Shown here piece after piece: positions 8,798 to 16,973 of a DNA stretch of 64,000 nucleotides. The DNA is taken from the NCBI GenBank assembly GCA_965242595.1, contig OZ251464.1:1178001-1242000 (forward strand), written 5' to 3'. Both the position numbers and the translations under genes were made by a program. A model generated the notes under the pieces. It did not search any database. It was not told the DNA's origin and was given only the letters and a program-made list of their open reading frames with translations. The first letter of the stretch is position 1. Every line of letters begins with the position of its first letter. Source of the DNA: SP197 sp965242595 (lineage in GTDB: Bacteria; Pseudomonadota; Alphaproteobacteria; SP197).

Positions 8798-8932
8798 CGC
8801 CTTGGTGCTACTGTGGTGACTGCCCATGACCGGAAGGAGGCGCGATCGCTAGGCCAGACGCTATGGCGCCCGGACCCATAGGGCCGGCCCTCGCATCTCC
8901 CTGGCGCGTGAAGCCGGAAAAACTCCCCCGCC

Positions 8933-8973
8933 GGCCAAGGAATCCCGCCCCCGCCCCGTCTGACCCTGCGATG
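8933..8973 (+). promoter_or_regulatory. 41-nt conserved element, copy B (candidate autoregulated ECF promoter)
   Basis: Same element as at 5428-5468, with GGAAT at 8939-8943 and CGTCTGA at 8957-8963, ending about 10 nt before the ECF sigma start codon. Placement just upstream of an ECF sigma gene fits the common autoregulation of such genes. The non-standard 13-nt spacing is the main doubt. Confidence 0.5.
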
Positions 8974-8982
8974 GATCGCTGC

Positions 8983-9525
8983 ATGAGCGAAGACGACGAC
9001 GCCACCCTGGTGCGTCGCGCCTGCGAGGGAGACCGGGCGGCCTTCGCCGCCCTGGTGGAACGCCATTACCGGCGCATCTACCGCCTCGCCGCCCGTATCC
9101 TGGGCGACGACGCGGCCGAAGACCTGGCCCAGGAGGTGTGCATCGCCCTGCCGGCCCGCCTGGCGTCCTGGCGCGGCGAGGCCCGCTTCACCACCTGGCT
9201 CTACCGGGTGGTGGTGAACCGGACCCGCGATGCGGCCAGGCGCGACGCCGCAAGGCGCCGCCACGAGCGCGACTATGCCGAGGCCGACGCCCTGCGCCGG
9301 GCCGAGCGCGCCCGCCAGGAGGACGAGCTGGCCTGGCTGCGCCAGGCCCTGGCCCGGATGCCGCCGGAGCTGCGGGCGACGGCCGCCCTGGTGCTGGAAG
9401 AAGGCCTGCGCCACGCGGAAGCCGGCCAGGTGCTGGGCATATCCGAGGCCACCGTGTCGTGGCGCATGCACCAATTGCGCAAACGCCTGCGCGCCATGGC
9501 GGCCGCCGAGGAGGAAACCCCATGA
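8983..9525 (+). CDS. ECF-family RNA polymerase sigma factor
   Basis: 180-residue sigma-70 family factor with only regions 2 and 4, as in the extracytoplasmic-function group. Region 2 spans about residues 10-80 (an FAALVERHYRRIYRLA helix, DDAAEDLAQEV, then FTTWLYRVVVN); region 4 spans about 110-175 with a helix-turn-helix around ISEATVSWRMHQLRKRLR. The start at 8983 is supported by the matching start of the truncated copy at 5477; an ATG at 8971 adds four residues, and one at 8863 would read through the conserved promoter-like element. The stop overlaps the start of the VWA gene (ATGA), so the VWA protein may act as its regulator. Targets probably include its own gene and the FGE-fold gene. 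Confidence 0.92.
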   Translation: MSEDDDATLVRRACEGDRAAFAALVERHYRRIYRLAARILGDDAAEDLAQEVCIALPARLASWRGEARFTTWLYRVVVNRTRDAARRDAARRRHERDYAEADALRRAERARQEDELAWLRQALARMPPELRATAALVLEEGLRHAEAGQVLGISEATVSWRMHQLRKRLRAMAAAEEETP

Positions 9526-11552
9526 GCGACCGGACCGACGACCGGCTGGAACGGCTGGCCCGGGCGCTCCGCGCCGAAAAGCCGCGCCCCTCGCCCCAGG
9601 CGCAGGCCCGGGCCCTGGCGGCCGCCCTGGCGGCCTTCGATCGCCACCGCCAGGAAATGGGCCAAGGAGAAATGGGCCAAGGAATCGGGGCCAGGGCGCG
9701 TCACAGCAGATGGACGCCCCATGGCGTCATGTCCTGGCTGTGGAGACCCGTCATGTCGCTGCCGCGCCCCTACGCCCTTGCCGGCGGAGCCAGCCTCGCC
9801 CTGCTGCTGGGCTTCGCCATCCATCTCTACCCATTCGCGCCACCGGCGCCGGGCACGCCCGCCGAAAGCGCCAGCGAGAGCATCGAGGCCCCGATAAGCG
9901 CCGAGGCCCTCCCCGCGCCGCCGCCCCAGGCGGAGCCCGACACTGCGTTCACGCTCAGCGAGAGCGTCCAGGCGCTGCCCCAGGCGGAAACCGGCATGAG
10001 CGTTTCGGCGCTGCCCCAATCGTTCGACCTGGACGGGGTGGCGTCGCTTTCCATGGCGCCCGGCGTCGCGGACGCGGACCCCTTCCTGCTGGACGAGCCT
10101 TCGCCCTCCTATCGCGACTGGGGGCGCGACCGCTTCGCCGCCTTCGATCCCAATCCGGTCAGGCTGGCGGCCGAACGGCCCGTCTCCACCTTCTCGATCG
10201 ATGTGGATACCGCCTCCTATGGCTTCCTGCGCGCCGCCCTGAACCGGGGCGTGCTGCCGCCGCCGGACGCGGTGCGCGTGGAAGAGCTGGTGAACTATTT
10301 CCCCTACGGCTATGCCCCGCCCCAGGATGGCGAGCGGCCCTTCGCCATCCACGTCGCGGCGATGCCCACGCCCTGGAACGACGCCACCACGCTGCTGCGC
10401 ATCGCCATCCAGGGCCGGCGGCTGGAACGCGCCGCCGCCCCGCGCGCCAATCTGGTGTTCCTGATCGACAGCTCGGGCTCCATGGACGCGCCGGACAAGC
10501 TGCCGCTGCTGATCGCCTCGTTCAAACTGTTGCTGGAGACGCTGAACGACGACGACAGGGTGGCCATCGTCACCTATGCCGGGGCGGCCGGCACGGTGCT
10601 GCCACCCACCAGAGCCGCCCGCCGCGCCCGCATCCTGGCCGCCCTGGAAAGCCTTCATGCCGGCGGCTCCACCGCCGGCGGCGAGGGGCTGCGCCAGGCC
10701 TATCTGCTGGCCCAACGCCATTTCGTGCCAGACGGCATCAACCGCGTCATCCTGGCCACCGACGGCGATTTCAACCTGGGCATATCCGATCCGGACCAGC
10801 TGGAAGGCTACATCGCCCGCCAGCGGGAAGGCGGCGTCTTCCTCTCGGTGCTGGGCTTCGGCATGGGCAACTACAACGACGCGCTGATGCAGCGCCTGGC
10901 CCAGAACGGCAACGGCAACGCCGCCTATATCGACTCCCTGCCAGAGGCGCGCAAAGTGCTGGTGGAGGAGGCGACGGCGATGCTGTTCCCGATCGCCGAA
11001 GACGTGAAGGTGCAGGTGGAGTTCAACCCGGCCATGGTGGCCGAATACCGGCTGATCGGCTACGAAACCCGCTTGCTGGCCCGGGAAGACTTCGCCAACG
11101 ACAAGGTCGATGCCGGCGAAATCGGCGCCGGCCACGCCGTCACCGCCCTCTACGAGCTGACGCCGCCAGACTCGCCCGCCCGCCTGATCGAACCGCTGCG
11201 CTACGGCCAGCCGCAAGGGGAAGGGAGAGCCTTCGCCGGCGAGATCGCTTTCCTGAAGCTGCGCTACAAGCTGCCAGGGGCCGAATCCGGCGCCACAATC
11301 GCCCACCCGGTGACCGCCGCCGATCTTTTCGAAAGCAGCGCACAGGCCCCCGAAAACCTGCGCTTCGCGGCGGCGGTGGCCGCCTTCGGCCAGCTGCTGC
11401 GCGGCGGGCGCTACACCGGCGCCTTCGATTACGACCGCGTCATCGCCCTGGCCCAGGGCGCCAGGGGCGACGACCCGTTCGGCTATCGGGCCGAGTTCGT
11501 CACCCTGGTGCGCCTGGCGAAATCCGCCGCCGCCATGGCGCCGCCGCCCTGA
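9522..11552 (+). CDS. Membrane-anchored von Willebrand factor A protein (YfbK-like), possible anti-sigma factor
   Basis: 676 residues. A cytoplasmic N-terminal part of about 80 residues is followed by one membrane helix (about 82-105, LAGGASLALLLGFAIHLYPF), a Pro/Ala-rich linker, a YfbK-type N-terminal domain (FSIDVDTASYGFLR), a VWA domain with the metal-site motif DSSGS near residue 320, and a C-terminal DUF3520-like region. The start overlaps the sigma-factor stop. A sigma gene followed by a gene for a cytoplasm-membrane-periplasm protein is the usual layout for sigma/anti-sigma pairs, so the short N-terminal region may bind the sigma factor; this is inference. The N-terminal region contains a perfect 15-bp duplication (9654-9683). 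Confidence 0.85.
   Translation: MSDRTDDRLERLARALRAEKPRPSPQAQARALAAALAAFDRHRQEMGQGEMGQGIGARARHSRWTPHGVMSWLWRPVMSLPRPYALAGGASLALLLGFAIHLYPFAPPAPGTPAESASESIEAPISAEALPAPPPQAEPDTAFTLSESVQALPQAETGMSVSALPQSFDLDGVASLSMAPGVADADPFLLDEPSPSYRDWGRDRFAAFDPNPVRLAAERPVSTFSIDVDTASYGFLRAALNRGVLPPPDAVRVEELVNYFPYGYAPPQDGERPFAIHVAAMPTPWNDATTLLRIAIQGRRLERAAAPRANLVFLIDSSGSMDAPDKLPLLIASFKLLLETLNDDDRVAIVTYAGAAGTVLPPTRAARRARILAALESLHAGGSTAGGEGLRQAYLLAQRHFVPDGINRVILATDGDFNLGISDPDQLEGYIARQREGGVFLSVLGFGMGNYNDALMQRLAQNGNGNAAYIDSLPEARKVLVEEATAMLFPIAEDVKVQVEFNPAMVAEYRLIGYETRLLAREDFANDKVDAGEIGAGHAVTALYELTPPDSPARLIEPLRYGQPQGEGRAFAGEIAFLKLRYKLPGAESGATIAHPVTAADLFESSAQAPENLRFAAAVAAFGQLLRGGRYTGAFDYDRVIALAQGARGDDPFGYRAEFVTLVRLAKSAAAMAPPP
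9654..9683 (+). repeat. Perfect 15-bp in-frame tandem duplication in the VWA gene
   Basis: Two identical 15-bp units (9654-9668, 9669-9683) encode a repeated EMGQG in the cytoplasmic N-terminal region of the VWA protein. Perfect identity suggests a recent duplication. Confidence 0.9.
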
Positions 11553-11588
11553 TCGCCCCCACCGCGCCGGGAAAGGCCCGGAAAGACA

Positions 11589-11608
11589 GGGGTGAGAATT
11601 TTCTCCCC
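11589..11608 (+). terminator. Possible terminator hairpin after the VWA gene
   Basis: GGGG-t-GAGAA pairs with TTCTCCCC around a TT loop, giving a nine-pair stem with one bulge 36 nt after the stop. No U-run follows, so this is only a weak candidate. Confidence 0.3.
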
Positions 11609-11650
11609 CGCCCCCTTGCCAGCGCCGGCGGCGGCGGTTAGGGTGGCGCC

Positions 11651-11971
11651 ATGGCGAACGTTCTCTCCTTCGTTTCCTTCGCGCGCAAGCGCAAGGAAGC
11701 CGCCGCCCTCGAAGAGGCCAAGGACGCCCTCGAAGAGGCCAAGGCCAAGGACGCCCTCGTCAAGGCCGTCATCAAGGGTCTGGACACCGAGGGTTTCGTC
11801 ACCAAGGCCGAGCTGGAGGCGCTCGAGGCCAAGCTCAACGCCGAGATGGCCCGTATCCACGCCGAGATGGCGGAGTTGAGGGCCGCCGTCGCCGCCGTGG
11901 AACGCTATGCGCTGCTGACCGCAATCGCCTTGAACTGCCTCGTCGCCGTCGCCGTCAAGCTGGGAGGCTGA
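11651..11971 (+). CDS. Small coiled-coil protein with a C-terminal membrane helix
   Basis: 106-residue protein of unknown function. Residues about 10-80 are highly charged, with Glu/Lys/Ala heptads (LEEAKDALEEAKAKDAL, then ELEALEAKLNAEMARI), predicting a coiled coil. The C-terminus has one hydrophobic helix (YALLTAIALNCLVAVAV) ending KLGG. This layout resembles small DUF1640-type proteins, but the assignment is by pattern only. It lies alone between the VWA gene and the convergent purC. Frame, composition and an ATG after a GGGTGG stretch support a real gene. Confidence 0.6.
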   Translation: MANVLSFVSFARKRKEAAALEEAKDALEEAKAKDALVKAVIKGLDTEGFVTKAELEALEAKLNAEMARIHAEMAELRAAVAAVERYALLTAIALNCLVAVAVKLGG

Positions 11972-11988
11972 CGCCGCCCCGCCCCGCC

Positions 11989-12873
11989 TCAGACGAAGGC
12001 CTGCCCGGTCAACCGCTCGAACGCCTCGACATAGCGCGCCCTGGTGCGCCGGACGATATGGGCGGGCAGGGCCGGCCCCGGCGGGCGCCGATCCCAGCCG
12101 GGCAGCGAATCCAGCCAGTCGCGCACGAACTGCTTGTCGAAGCCGGCGCTCATATGGCCGGGGCGCCAGTCCGCGGCCGGCCAATAGCGGGCGCTGTCGC
12201 CGGTCAGGCATTCGTCGGCCAGCACCAGGGCGCCATCCACCACGCCCATTTCGAACTTGGTGTCGGCCAGGATCAGGCCGCAGCCTTCGGCATGGGCCGC
12301 CGCCGCCTCGTAAAGCGCCAGCGCCGCCGCCCGCGCCTGGCGGGCAAGCCCCCCGCCCACCAGCGCCGCCATGCGGGCAAAATCGATGGCCTCGTCATGG
12401 CCGCCATGGTCGGCCTTGGTGGCGGGCGTGAAGATGGGCCGCGCCAGCCGCTCGCCCTGGGCCATGCCGGGCGGCAGCGCCATGCCGCAAACCGCGCCGC
12501 TGGCCCGGTAATCGCGCCAGGCGCTGCCGGCCAGATAGCCGCGCACCACCAGTTCCACCGGCAGCATCCGTGCCTCGCGCACCACCATGGCGCGCCCTTG
12601 CAGCCAGGCGCGCTCGTCGTCCGTCAGCGCCAGCCCGTCCAGCTCGCAGCCCAGCACATGGTTGGGCAGAATGGGGGCGAGGCGTTCGAACCAGAACAGC
12701 GACAGGGCGGTCAGCAGGCGGCCCTTGTCGGGAATCGGCGTCGGCAGCGCCACGTCGAAGGCGCTGATGCGGTCGCTGGCGACCATCAGCAGGCGCCCGC
12801 CATCCAGACGGTAAAGGTCGCGCACCTTGCCGCGCCGGAAAGGCGCCAGATGCCGAAGCCTGTGATCGCCCAT
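11989..12873 (-). CDS. purC: Phosphoribosylaminoimidazole-succinocarboxamide synthase
   Basis: SAICAR synthetase of purine biosynthesis: joins CAIR and aspartate using ATP. 294 residues, the longer bacterial/yeast-type size. Recognisable parts are RRGKVRDLYRL at the N-terminus (nucleotide loop), a SDRISAFDV segment, VVRGYLAGSAW, and the ILADTKFEMG and LADECLTGDSARYW signatures. The ATG at 12873 is chosen because the protein starts MGDHRLRHLAPFRRGKVRD, matching the family start; the frame upstream is open but carries no family sequence. dprA starts upstream on the same strand, with 74 nt between its stop and this start. Confidence 0.95.
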   Translation of the reverse strand: MGDHRLRHLAPFRRGKVRDLYRLDGGRLLMVASDRISAFDVALPTPIPDKGRLLTALSLFWFERLAPILPNHVLGCELDGLALTDDERAWLQGRAMVVREARMLPVELVVRGYLAGSAWRDYRASGAVCGMALPPGMAQGERLARPIFTPATKADHGGHDEAIDFARMAALVGGGLARQARAAALALYEAAAAHAEGCGLILADTKFEMGVVDGALVLADECLTGDSARYWPAADWRPGHMSAGFDKQFVRDWLDSLPGWDRRPPGPALPAHIVRRTRARYVEAFERLTGQAFV

Positions 12874-12947
12874 GGCCGCCGCGCCAGCTTGCCCAGGTTG
12901 CAAGGCCTTTTCATTGGCGGCGCCCACCGCCGCCGTCAAGGGCGCGT

Positions 12948-14192
12948 TCAGACCAGCGCCACCTTGTTGCCGGGGTGGCGCTCGATGCGGCCCGCCAGCT
13001 CCATCTCGATCAACAGAGTCTGGAGGGCGGCCGGCGCGATGCGGCAGCGGCGCACCAGCTCGTCCACCTCCACCGCCTCGCTGCCCAGCGCGCTGGCCAG
13101 CCGCTGGCGGGCATCGTCCGCCTCGCCTTCCGCGCCGCCCCGCCCGCCATCGCCCGCAGCGGCGCGCTCCTCTGCCCCGGGCGGCGGCGCCAAGGGTTCG
13201 GGCCCGGCGCTGTCGTCCGTTCCGGGCGCTGGCGCCAGCGCGAACACCGGGCTGTCGGCGGCCAGAGGCGGGCGGGCCGCCAGCGTTTCCAGACCGGCGA
13301 TGACATCGGCGCCGCTTTCCACCAGCACCGCGCCGGCGCGGATCAACTGGTTGGGCCCACGCGCGCGTTGGTCGCGCGGCGAACCGGGCACGGCGAACAC
13401 CCGGCGTCCGTTCTCGGCCGCCAGCCGGGCGGTGATCAGCGCGCCCGAGCGCAAGGTCGCCTCCACCACCACCACGCCCAGCGCCAGCCCCGCCAGGATG
13501 CGGTTGCGGCGCGGGAAATGGCCGGGGCGCGGCACCGTGCCCAGGGGCTGGTCGCTGACGATCAGGCCGCGCCGGGCGATGTCGTCGCGCAGGGCGGCGT
13601 TTTCCGGCGGATAGACGTGATCGATCCCGCCCGCCACCACGGCGATGGTGCCGCCCGCCGCCGTGCCGCCCTCTGGCGCGTCGCCCGCCAATGCGCCGCC
13701 CGCCAATGCGCCGCGATGGGCGGCGGCGTCGATGCCCCGCGCCAGGCCGGAGACGACGGCATAGCCGGCCCGGGCCAGATCGCGGGCCAGGGTTTCCGTA
13801 AAGCGTCGCCCGCCGGCCGAGGCGTTGCGGGCGCCCACCACCGCCACCGCCGGGCGGGCGAGCAGGCGCGGCTGCCCCAGCAGGGCCAGGGCGGCGGGCG
13901 CATCGGCGATCTCGTCCAGCAGCGGCGGCCAGGCGCTGTCGCCGCCCACGGTCATGCGCCCGCCGATCCCGGCAAGCTCTGCCAGTTCGCGCCGGATCGG
14001 CCCGGCGGCGGGGATGCGCACGCCTGCGAAGCGCCCGGGGGCGGCAGCCAACCTGGGCAGCGCCTGCAACGCCGCCTGGGGACTGGAGAAGCGGCGCAGC
14101 AGGGCGGCCCGGCGGCGCGGCCCCAGCCCGGCGGCGCGCGCCAGGGTGAGGATGGCGACCAGGCGCTCCTCGCTCGCCTCTGCCGTGCTCAC
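12948..14192 (-). CDS. dprA: DNA-processing protein DprA
   Basis: 414-residue DprA/Smf protein, which loads RecA on incoming single-stranded DNA during transformation. The Rossmann-fold core is clear: VAVVGARNASAGG, SGLARGIDAAAH, and the FPRRNRILAGL and RSGALITARLA signatures. The C-terminal part has a Pro/Ala-rich linker followed by a winged-helix-like segment (DELVRRCRIAPAALQTLLIEME), common in alphaproteobacterial DprA. The N-terminal part has helix-hairpin-helix character (GLGPRRRAALLRRF). A 15-bp duplication in the core (13683-13712) adds an ALAGG repeat between GIDAAAH and the next strand. Confidence 0.94.
   Translation of the reverse strand: MSTAEASEERLVAILTLARAAGLGPRRRAALLRRFSSPQAALQALPRLAAAPGRFAGVRIPAAGPIRRELAELAGIGGRMTVGGDSAWPPLLDEIADAPAALALLGQPRLLARPAVAVVGARNASAGGRRFTETLARDLARAGYAVVSGLARGIDAAAHRGALAGGALAGDAPEGGTAAGGTIAVVAGGIDHVYPPENAALRDDIARRGLIVSDQPLGTVPRPGHFPRRNRILAGLALGVVVVEATLRSGALITARLAAENGRRVFAVPGSPRDQRARGPNQLIRAGAVLVESGADVIAGLETLAARPPLAADSPVFALAPAPGTDDSAGPEPLAPPPGAEERAAAGDGGRGGAEGEADDARQRLASALGSEAVEVDELVRRCRIAPAALQTLLIEMELAGRIERHPGNKVALV
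13683..13712 (-). repeat. Perfect 15-bp in-frame tandem duplication in dprA
   Basis: Two identical 15-bp units (13683-13697 and 13698-13712) add five residues in a loop of the Rossmann domain of DprA. Perfect identity suggests a recent slippage event. Confidence 0.9.
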
Positions 14193-14274
14193 GGCGGCGC
14201 GCTCCGGCGCGGGCAGGGGGCGCGCCTGCCGCCTCGAGGCCGCGCCGCCATGCCACCCCGTCCGCAGGCCGCGC

Positions 14275-15495
14275 TCAATGCCGCGTCTTTTCCGGGTGCA
14301 GCCGCGTCTTGTCGGGATCGACGAAGGGAACCGGCGTCACCGTGGCGGCGATGGCCCCCGACGGCGTTTCTATGGCGAGCTCCTGGCCGGGGGCGGCCAG
14401 CGCCAGCGGCACCATGGCATAGCCGATGGTCCGTTGCAGCGCGAAGGACCACACCGCGCAGGTGGCCTTGCCGACCCTTTCGCCGCCGTGGCAGACCGGC
14501 CAGGGCAGGGTGTCCCGCCCGCTTTCCCAGGGCATCTTGCCCCTGTCAGTGTCGATTCGTTCCGGCGTGGCATAGCCCACCAGCTTGCGGGCGATGCCCT
14601 GGGCGTGGATGCGGCGCAGCGCCTCGCGCCCGATATAGGGCAGCTCTTTTTCCAGATCGATCAGCCGCCCCAGCCCGATCTCGAACGGGTTGTGCTCCGG
14701 GCAGGCTTCGCGGGCGGTGTCCAGGATGCCGGCCTCGATGCGGCGCGCCTCCGAGGTGCCCGCCGCCGCCAGGCCGAAGGGGCGCCCGGCGGCCAGGATG
14801 GCGTCCCACAGCTCCACCCCCCGCGCCAGGTCGGTGAGATAGACCTCATAACCGAACTCGCCGGTCCAGCCGGTGCGGGTGATCACCAGCTCCATATCGC
14901 CCAGCGCCGCCCGCGTCAGCCGGTAGAAGCCCAGCCCGGCCACCTCCTCGCCCAGCAGGGCGGCCACGACCCGGCGCGCCTTCGGCCCCTGCACCTGCAG
15001 CGGGGCGGCCTCGGCCAGGGCAACCTCCACCTCCATGCCCAGCCCCGCCGCCAGCCCCCGCATCCAGCCCAGATCGCCGGAAAGCCAATAGCGGTTTTCC
15101 TCCAGCCGCAGGATCACCGAATCCATCAGCACCCGCCCGGCCTGGTCGCACAGCAGCACATAGCGGCACTGGCCCGGCGCGCAGCGGCGCATGTCGCGGG
15201 CCAGCATCAGATCGACGAAGGCGGCCGCCTGCGGCCCGGCGATCTCCACCGGCCGTTCCACCGGCGGGTCGAACAGCACGGCGTCGTTCACCAGCTTGCG
15301 GTATTCCTGTTCGGCGTCCAGCAGCTGCAGGGGATAGTAGGTCTGATGCGAGATGTTGTAGGAGGCGACGGAATAGGCGCTGCAACCGTCGCGCAGGGTG
15401 GCCCGGTGAAAGGGGGAGGGCCGCACCGAGCGCGCCGCCACCAGACGCACCCCGCCGCCTGCCTGGGCGCCCCGCCCCATGCTGCCGATGGCCAT
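14275..15495 (-). CDS. Aminomethyltransferase (GcvT)-family protein
   Basis: 406-residue member of the folate-binding GcvT/DmdA/YgfZ superfamily. These proteins move one-carbon groups to tetrahydrofolate, for example glycine cleavage T protein and dimethylsulfoniopropionate demethylase. Visible family features: DPPVERPVEIAGPQAAAFVD in the N-terminal domain, VQGPKARRVVAALLG, RTGWTGEFGYEVY and EARRIEAGILD. It is not the glycine-cleavage operon, as gcvH and gcvP are absent, so a substrate-specific demethylase is more likely. The start at 15495 is backed by a GGGGGAG ribosome site. A PhyH-like dioxygenase gene lies 121 nt upstream on the same strand, suggesting a shared catabolic role. Confidence 0.82.
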   Translation of the reverse strand: MAIGSMGRGAQAGGGVRLVAARSVRPSPFHRATLRDGCSAYSVASYNISHQTYYPLQLLDAEQEYRKLVNDAVLFDPPVERPVEIAGPQAAAFVDLMLARDMRRCAPGQCRYVLLCDQAGRVLMDSVILRLEENRYWLSGDLGWMRGLAAGLGMEVEVALAEAAPLQVQGPKARRVVAALLGEEVAGLGFYRLTRAALGDMELVITRTGWTGEFGYEVYLTDLARGVELWDAILAAGRPFGLAAAGTSEARRIEAGILDTAREACPEHNPFEIGLGRLIDLEKELPYIGREALRRIHAQGIARKLVGYATPERIDTDRGKMPWESGRDTLPWPVCHGGERVGKATCAVWSFALQRTIGYAMVPLALAAPGQELAIETPSGAIAATVTPVPFVDPDKTRLHPEKTRH

Positions 15496-15616
15496 CTCTC
15501 GCTCCCCCTTCAGTGCGCGCGGTGCCCGTCGGCCGGGCGCTTGGCAGAGACTGGCGGGGCGGGCGGGCACGGTCAAGCGGCGGCGCCCGTCGATGCCAGG
15601 TCGATGGCGACCGGCG

Positions 15617-16519
15617 TCAATGCCAGCTGGCCTCGCCCAGCCGGGCGGTTTTCATCAAGCGGCTGTCTTCGACATATTCGCCGCCCTCCGGCGAGGCCGG
15701 CATCACCTCGGCATAGCGATCTTCCAGCACCACATGGGGATCCTGGCCTTCCACCCAGCCCAGGAAGCTGCCGTGGAGCTTGTAGCCGATCAGCTCCTGC
15801 ACATTGCGGGGCAGGTTTCTGGCGATCTGGGGCGGCACGGCCAGATACTGGTTTTCCTCCTGGCGCAGCCAGCCCAGGCTGTAGCCGGTGATCATGCCGG
15901 TGCGGACCTCTTCGGCGCTGCGGTTGCGCCCGCCGCCGTGGAACACCGAGCCCAGATAGAGCAGGCAGGAGCCCCGGGGCATGACCGCCTGCGCGATCTC
16001 GTGCTCGGGGCCGGGATAGCTGTCGTCGTCCCACAGATGGCTGCCCGGCACCACATTGGTGGCGCCGTTTTCGGCCGTGAAGTCGGTCAGCGCCCACATG
16101 GTGTTGCACAGGCATTGCGGGCCGGGGTGGCGGAACGGTATCAGCCCATCGTCGCGGTGGAGGATCTGGCGGCCTTCGCCGGGGCCGATGGCGACCGCCT
16201 GGGTGACGTGCAGCTGATAGCTTTCGCAGCGCGGCAGAAGCAGCTTGTCCATCACCGCCAGGATGGCGGGATGGGCCGCCAGCTCTGTGCCATAGCTGGG
16301 CGATTTGGCCACCAGGGCCGCCACCCGCTTGGTCTTGTAGCCCCAGAACTCGCCCTCGCCGTGATAGGCGCGGGCGAGATAGGGTTGCAGCTCGGCGGCG
16401 ACGCGGTCGATGACGCCATCGTCCACCAGCTGGCGATAGATGACGGCGCCGTCCTGCTCCAGCACGGCCAGCGCCTCCTCGGCGGATGCGTGGCGGTCCA
16501 GTGAACGGATTTCGGCCAT
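15617..16519 (-). CDS. Phytanoyl-CoA dioxygenase (PhyH)-family protein
   Basis: 300-residue Fe(II)/2-oxoglutarate-dependent oxygenase of the PhyH group, which hydroxylates small molecules. The metal triad is visible as H-x-D in ILHRDDGLIPF (near residue 122) and a distal His in GSVFHGGGRNRS, with a downstream Arg (RTGM) that could bind 2-oxoglutarate. The NTMWALTDFTAENGATNVVPG stretch is typical of the family core. A GGGGGAG ribosome site precedes the ATG. It is transcribed ahead of the GcvT-like gene, so the pair may process the same methylated or hydroxylated compound; the substrate is unknown. Confidence 0.85.
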   Translation of the reverse strand: MAEIRSLDRHASAEEALAVLEQDGAVIYRQLVDDGVIDRVAAELQPYLARAYHGEGEFWGYKTKRVAALVAKSPSYGTELAAHPAILAVMDKLLLPRCESYQLHVTQAVAIGPGEGRQILHRDDGLIPFRHPGPQCLCNTMWALTDFTAENGATNVVPGSHLWDDDSYPGPEHEIAQAVMPRGSCLLYLGSVFHGGGRNRSAEEVRTGMITGYSLGWLRQEENQYLAVPPQIARNLPRNVQELIGYKLHGSFLGWVEGQDPHVVLEDRYAEVMPASPEGGEYVEDSRLMKTARLGEASWH

Positions 16520-16556
16520 GGCAGCTTCTCCCCCCTATTGTTGCGATGCGGCGATG

Positions 16557-16973
16557 CTAGCGCCCGCCGCCCGGCGGCGACAGCCCCGCGCCGCCGTGGC
16601 GGGCGAGCCAGGGCGCCAGCCCGTCCGGGTTCGCCGCCAGGTCGAAGGCAGGCGGCAGCGCCGGATGAAAGCGGGCGCCGCACCCGGCCGCCATGGCGGC
16701 GATGGGGGCTGTGGCATGGGGCGGGCCGGCGAGATGCAGATCGCGCCAGCCCAGGCGCAGGGCGAGCATGGCCCAGCCGGGATCGCTGCCGCAATCCAGC
16801 AGCGCCGGCGGGCTGCCGGCCTGGCGCATGGCCTCCAGCAGATAGCCCGGCCCCAGCCGCGCGCAGGCCTCCGGCGCCGTCACCAGCAGCGCCGTCACGC
16901 CCATGGCGGCGGCGGTGGCGCTGGCGTGGCGGGCCTGCTGCGCGCTGGCGACCAGGATGGCGGGCGCCGTCAT
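16557..16973 (-). CDS. Conserved-looking small protein at the end of the pgk operon
   Basis: 138-residue protein of unknown function. The ATG at 16973 overlaps the pgk stop (ATGA), so it is translationally coupled to pgk. The sequence is Ala-rich and looks like an alternating alpha/beta protein (ILVASAQQARH, ALLVTAPEACARLG, PALLDCGSDPGWAMLALRLGW). No signal peptide, membrane helix or known catalytic motif is seen. Its operon position suggests a role tied to glycolysis or the Calvin-type interconversions run by tkt-gap-pgk. An earlier in-frame ATG at 17027 would overlap pgk by 58 bases and is less likely. Confidence 0.6.
   Translation of the reverse strand: MTAPAILVASAQQARHASATAAAMGVTALLVTAPEACARLGPGYLLEAMRQAGSPPALLDCGSDPGWAMLALRLGWRDLHLAGPPHATAPIAAMAAGCGARFHPALPPAFDLAANPDGLAPWLARHGGAGLSPPGGGR

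Noticed and set aside
8863..8982. Long N-terminal extension of the ECF sigma factor from the ATG at 8863
   Set aside because: It would translate through the conserved promoter-like element and adds a Pro/Arg-rich stretch absent from ECF factors; the truncated copy supports the start at 8983.
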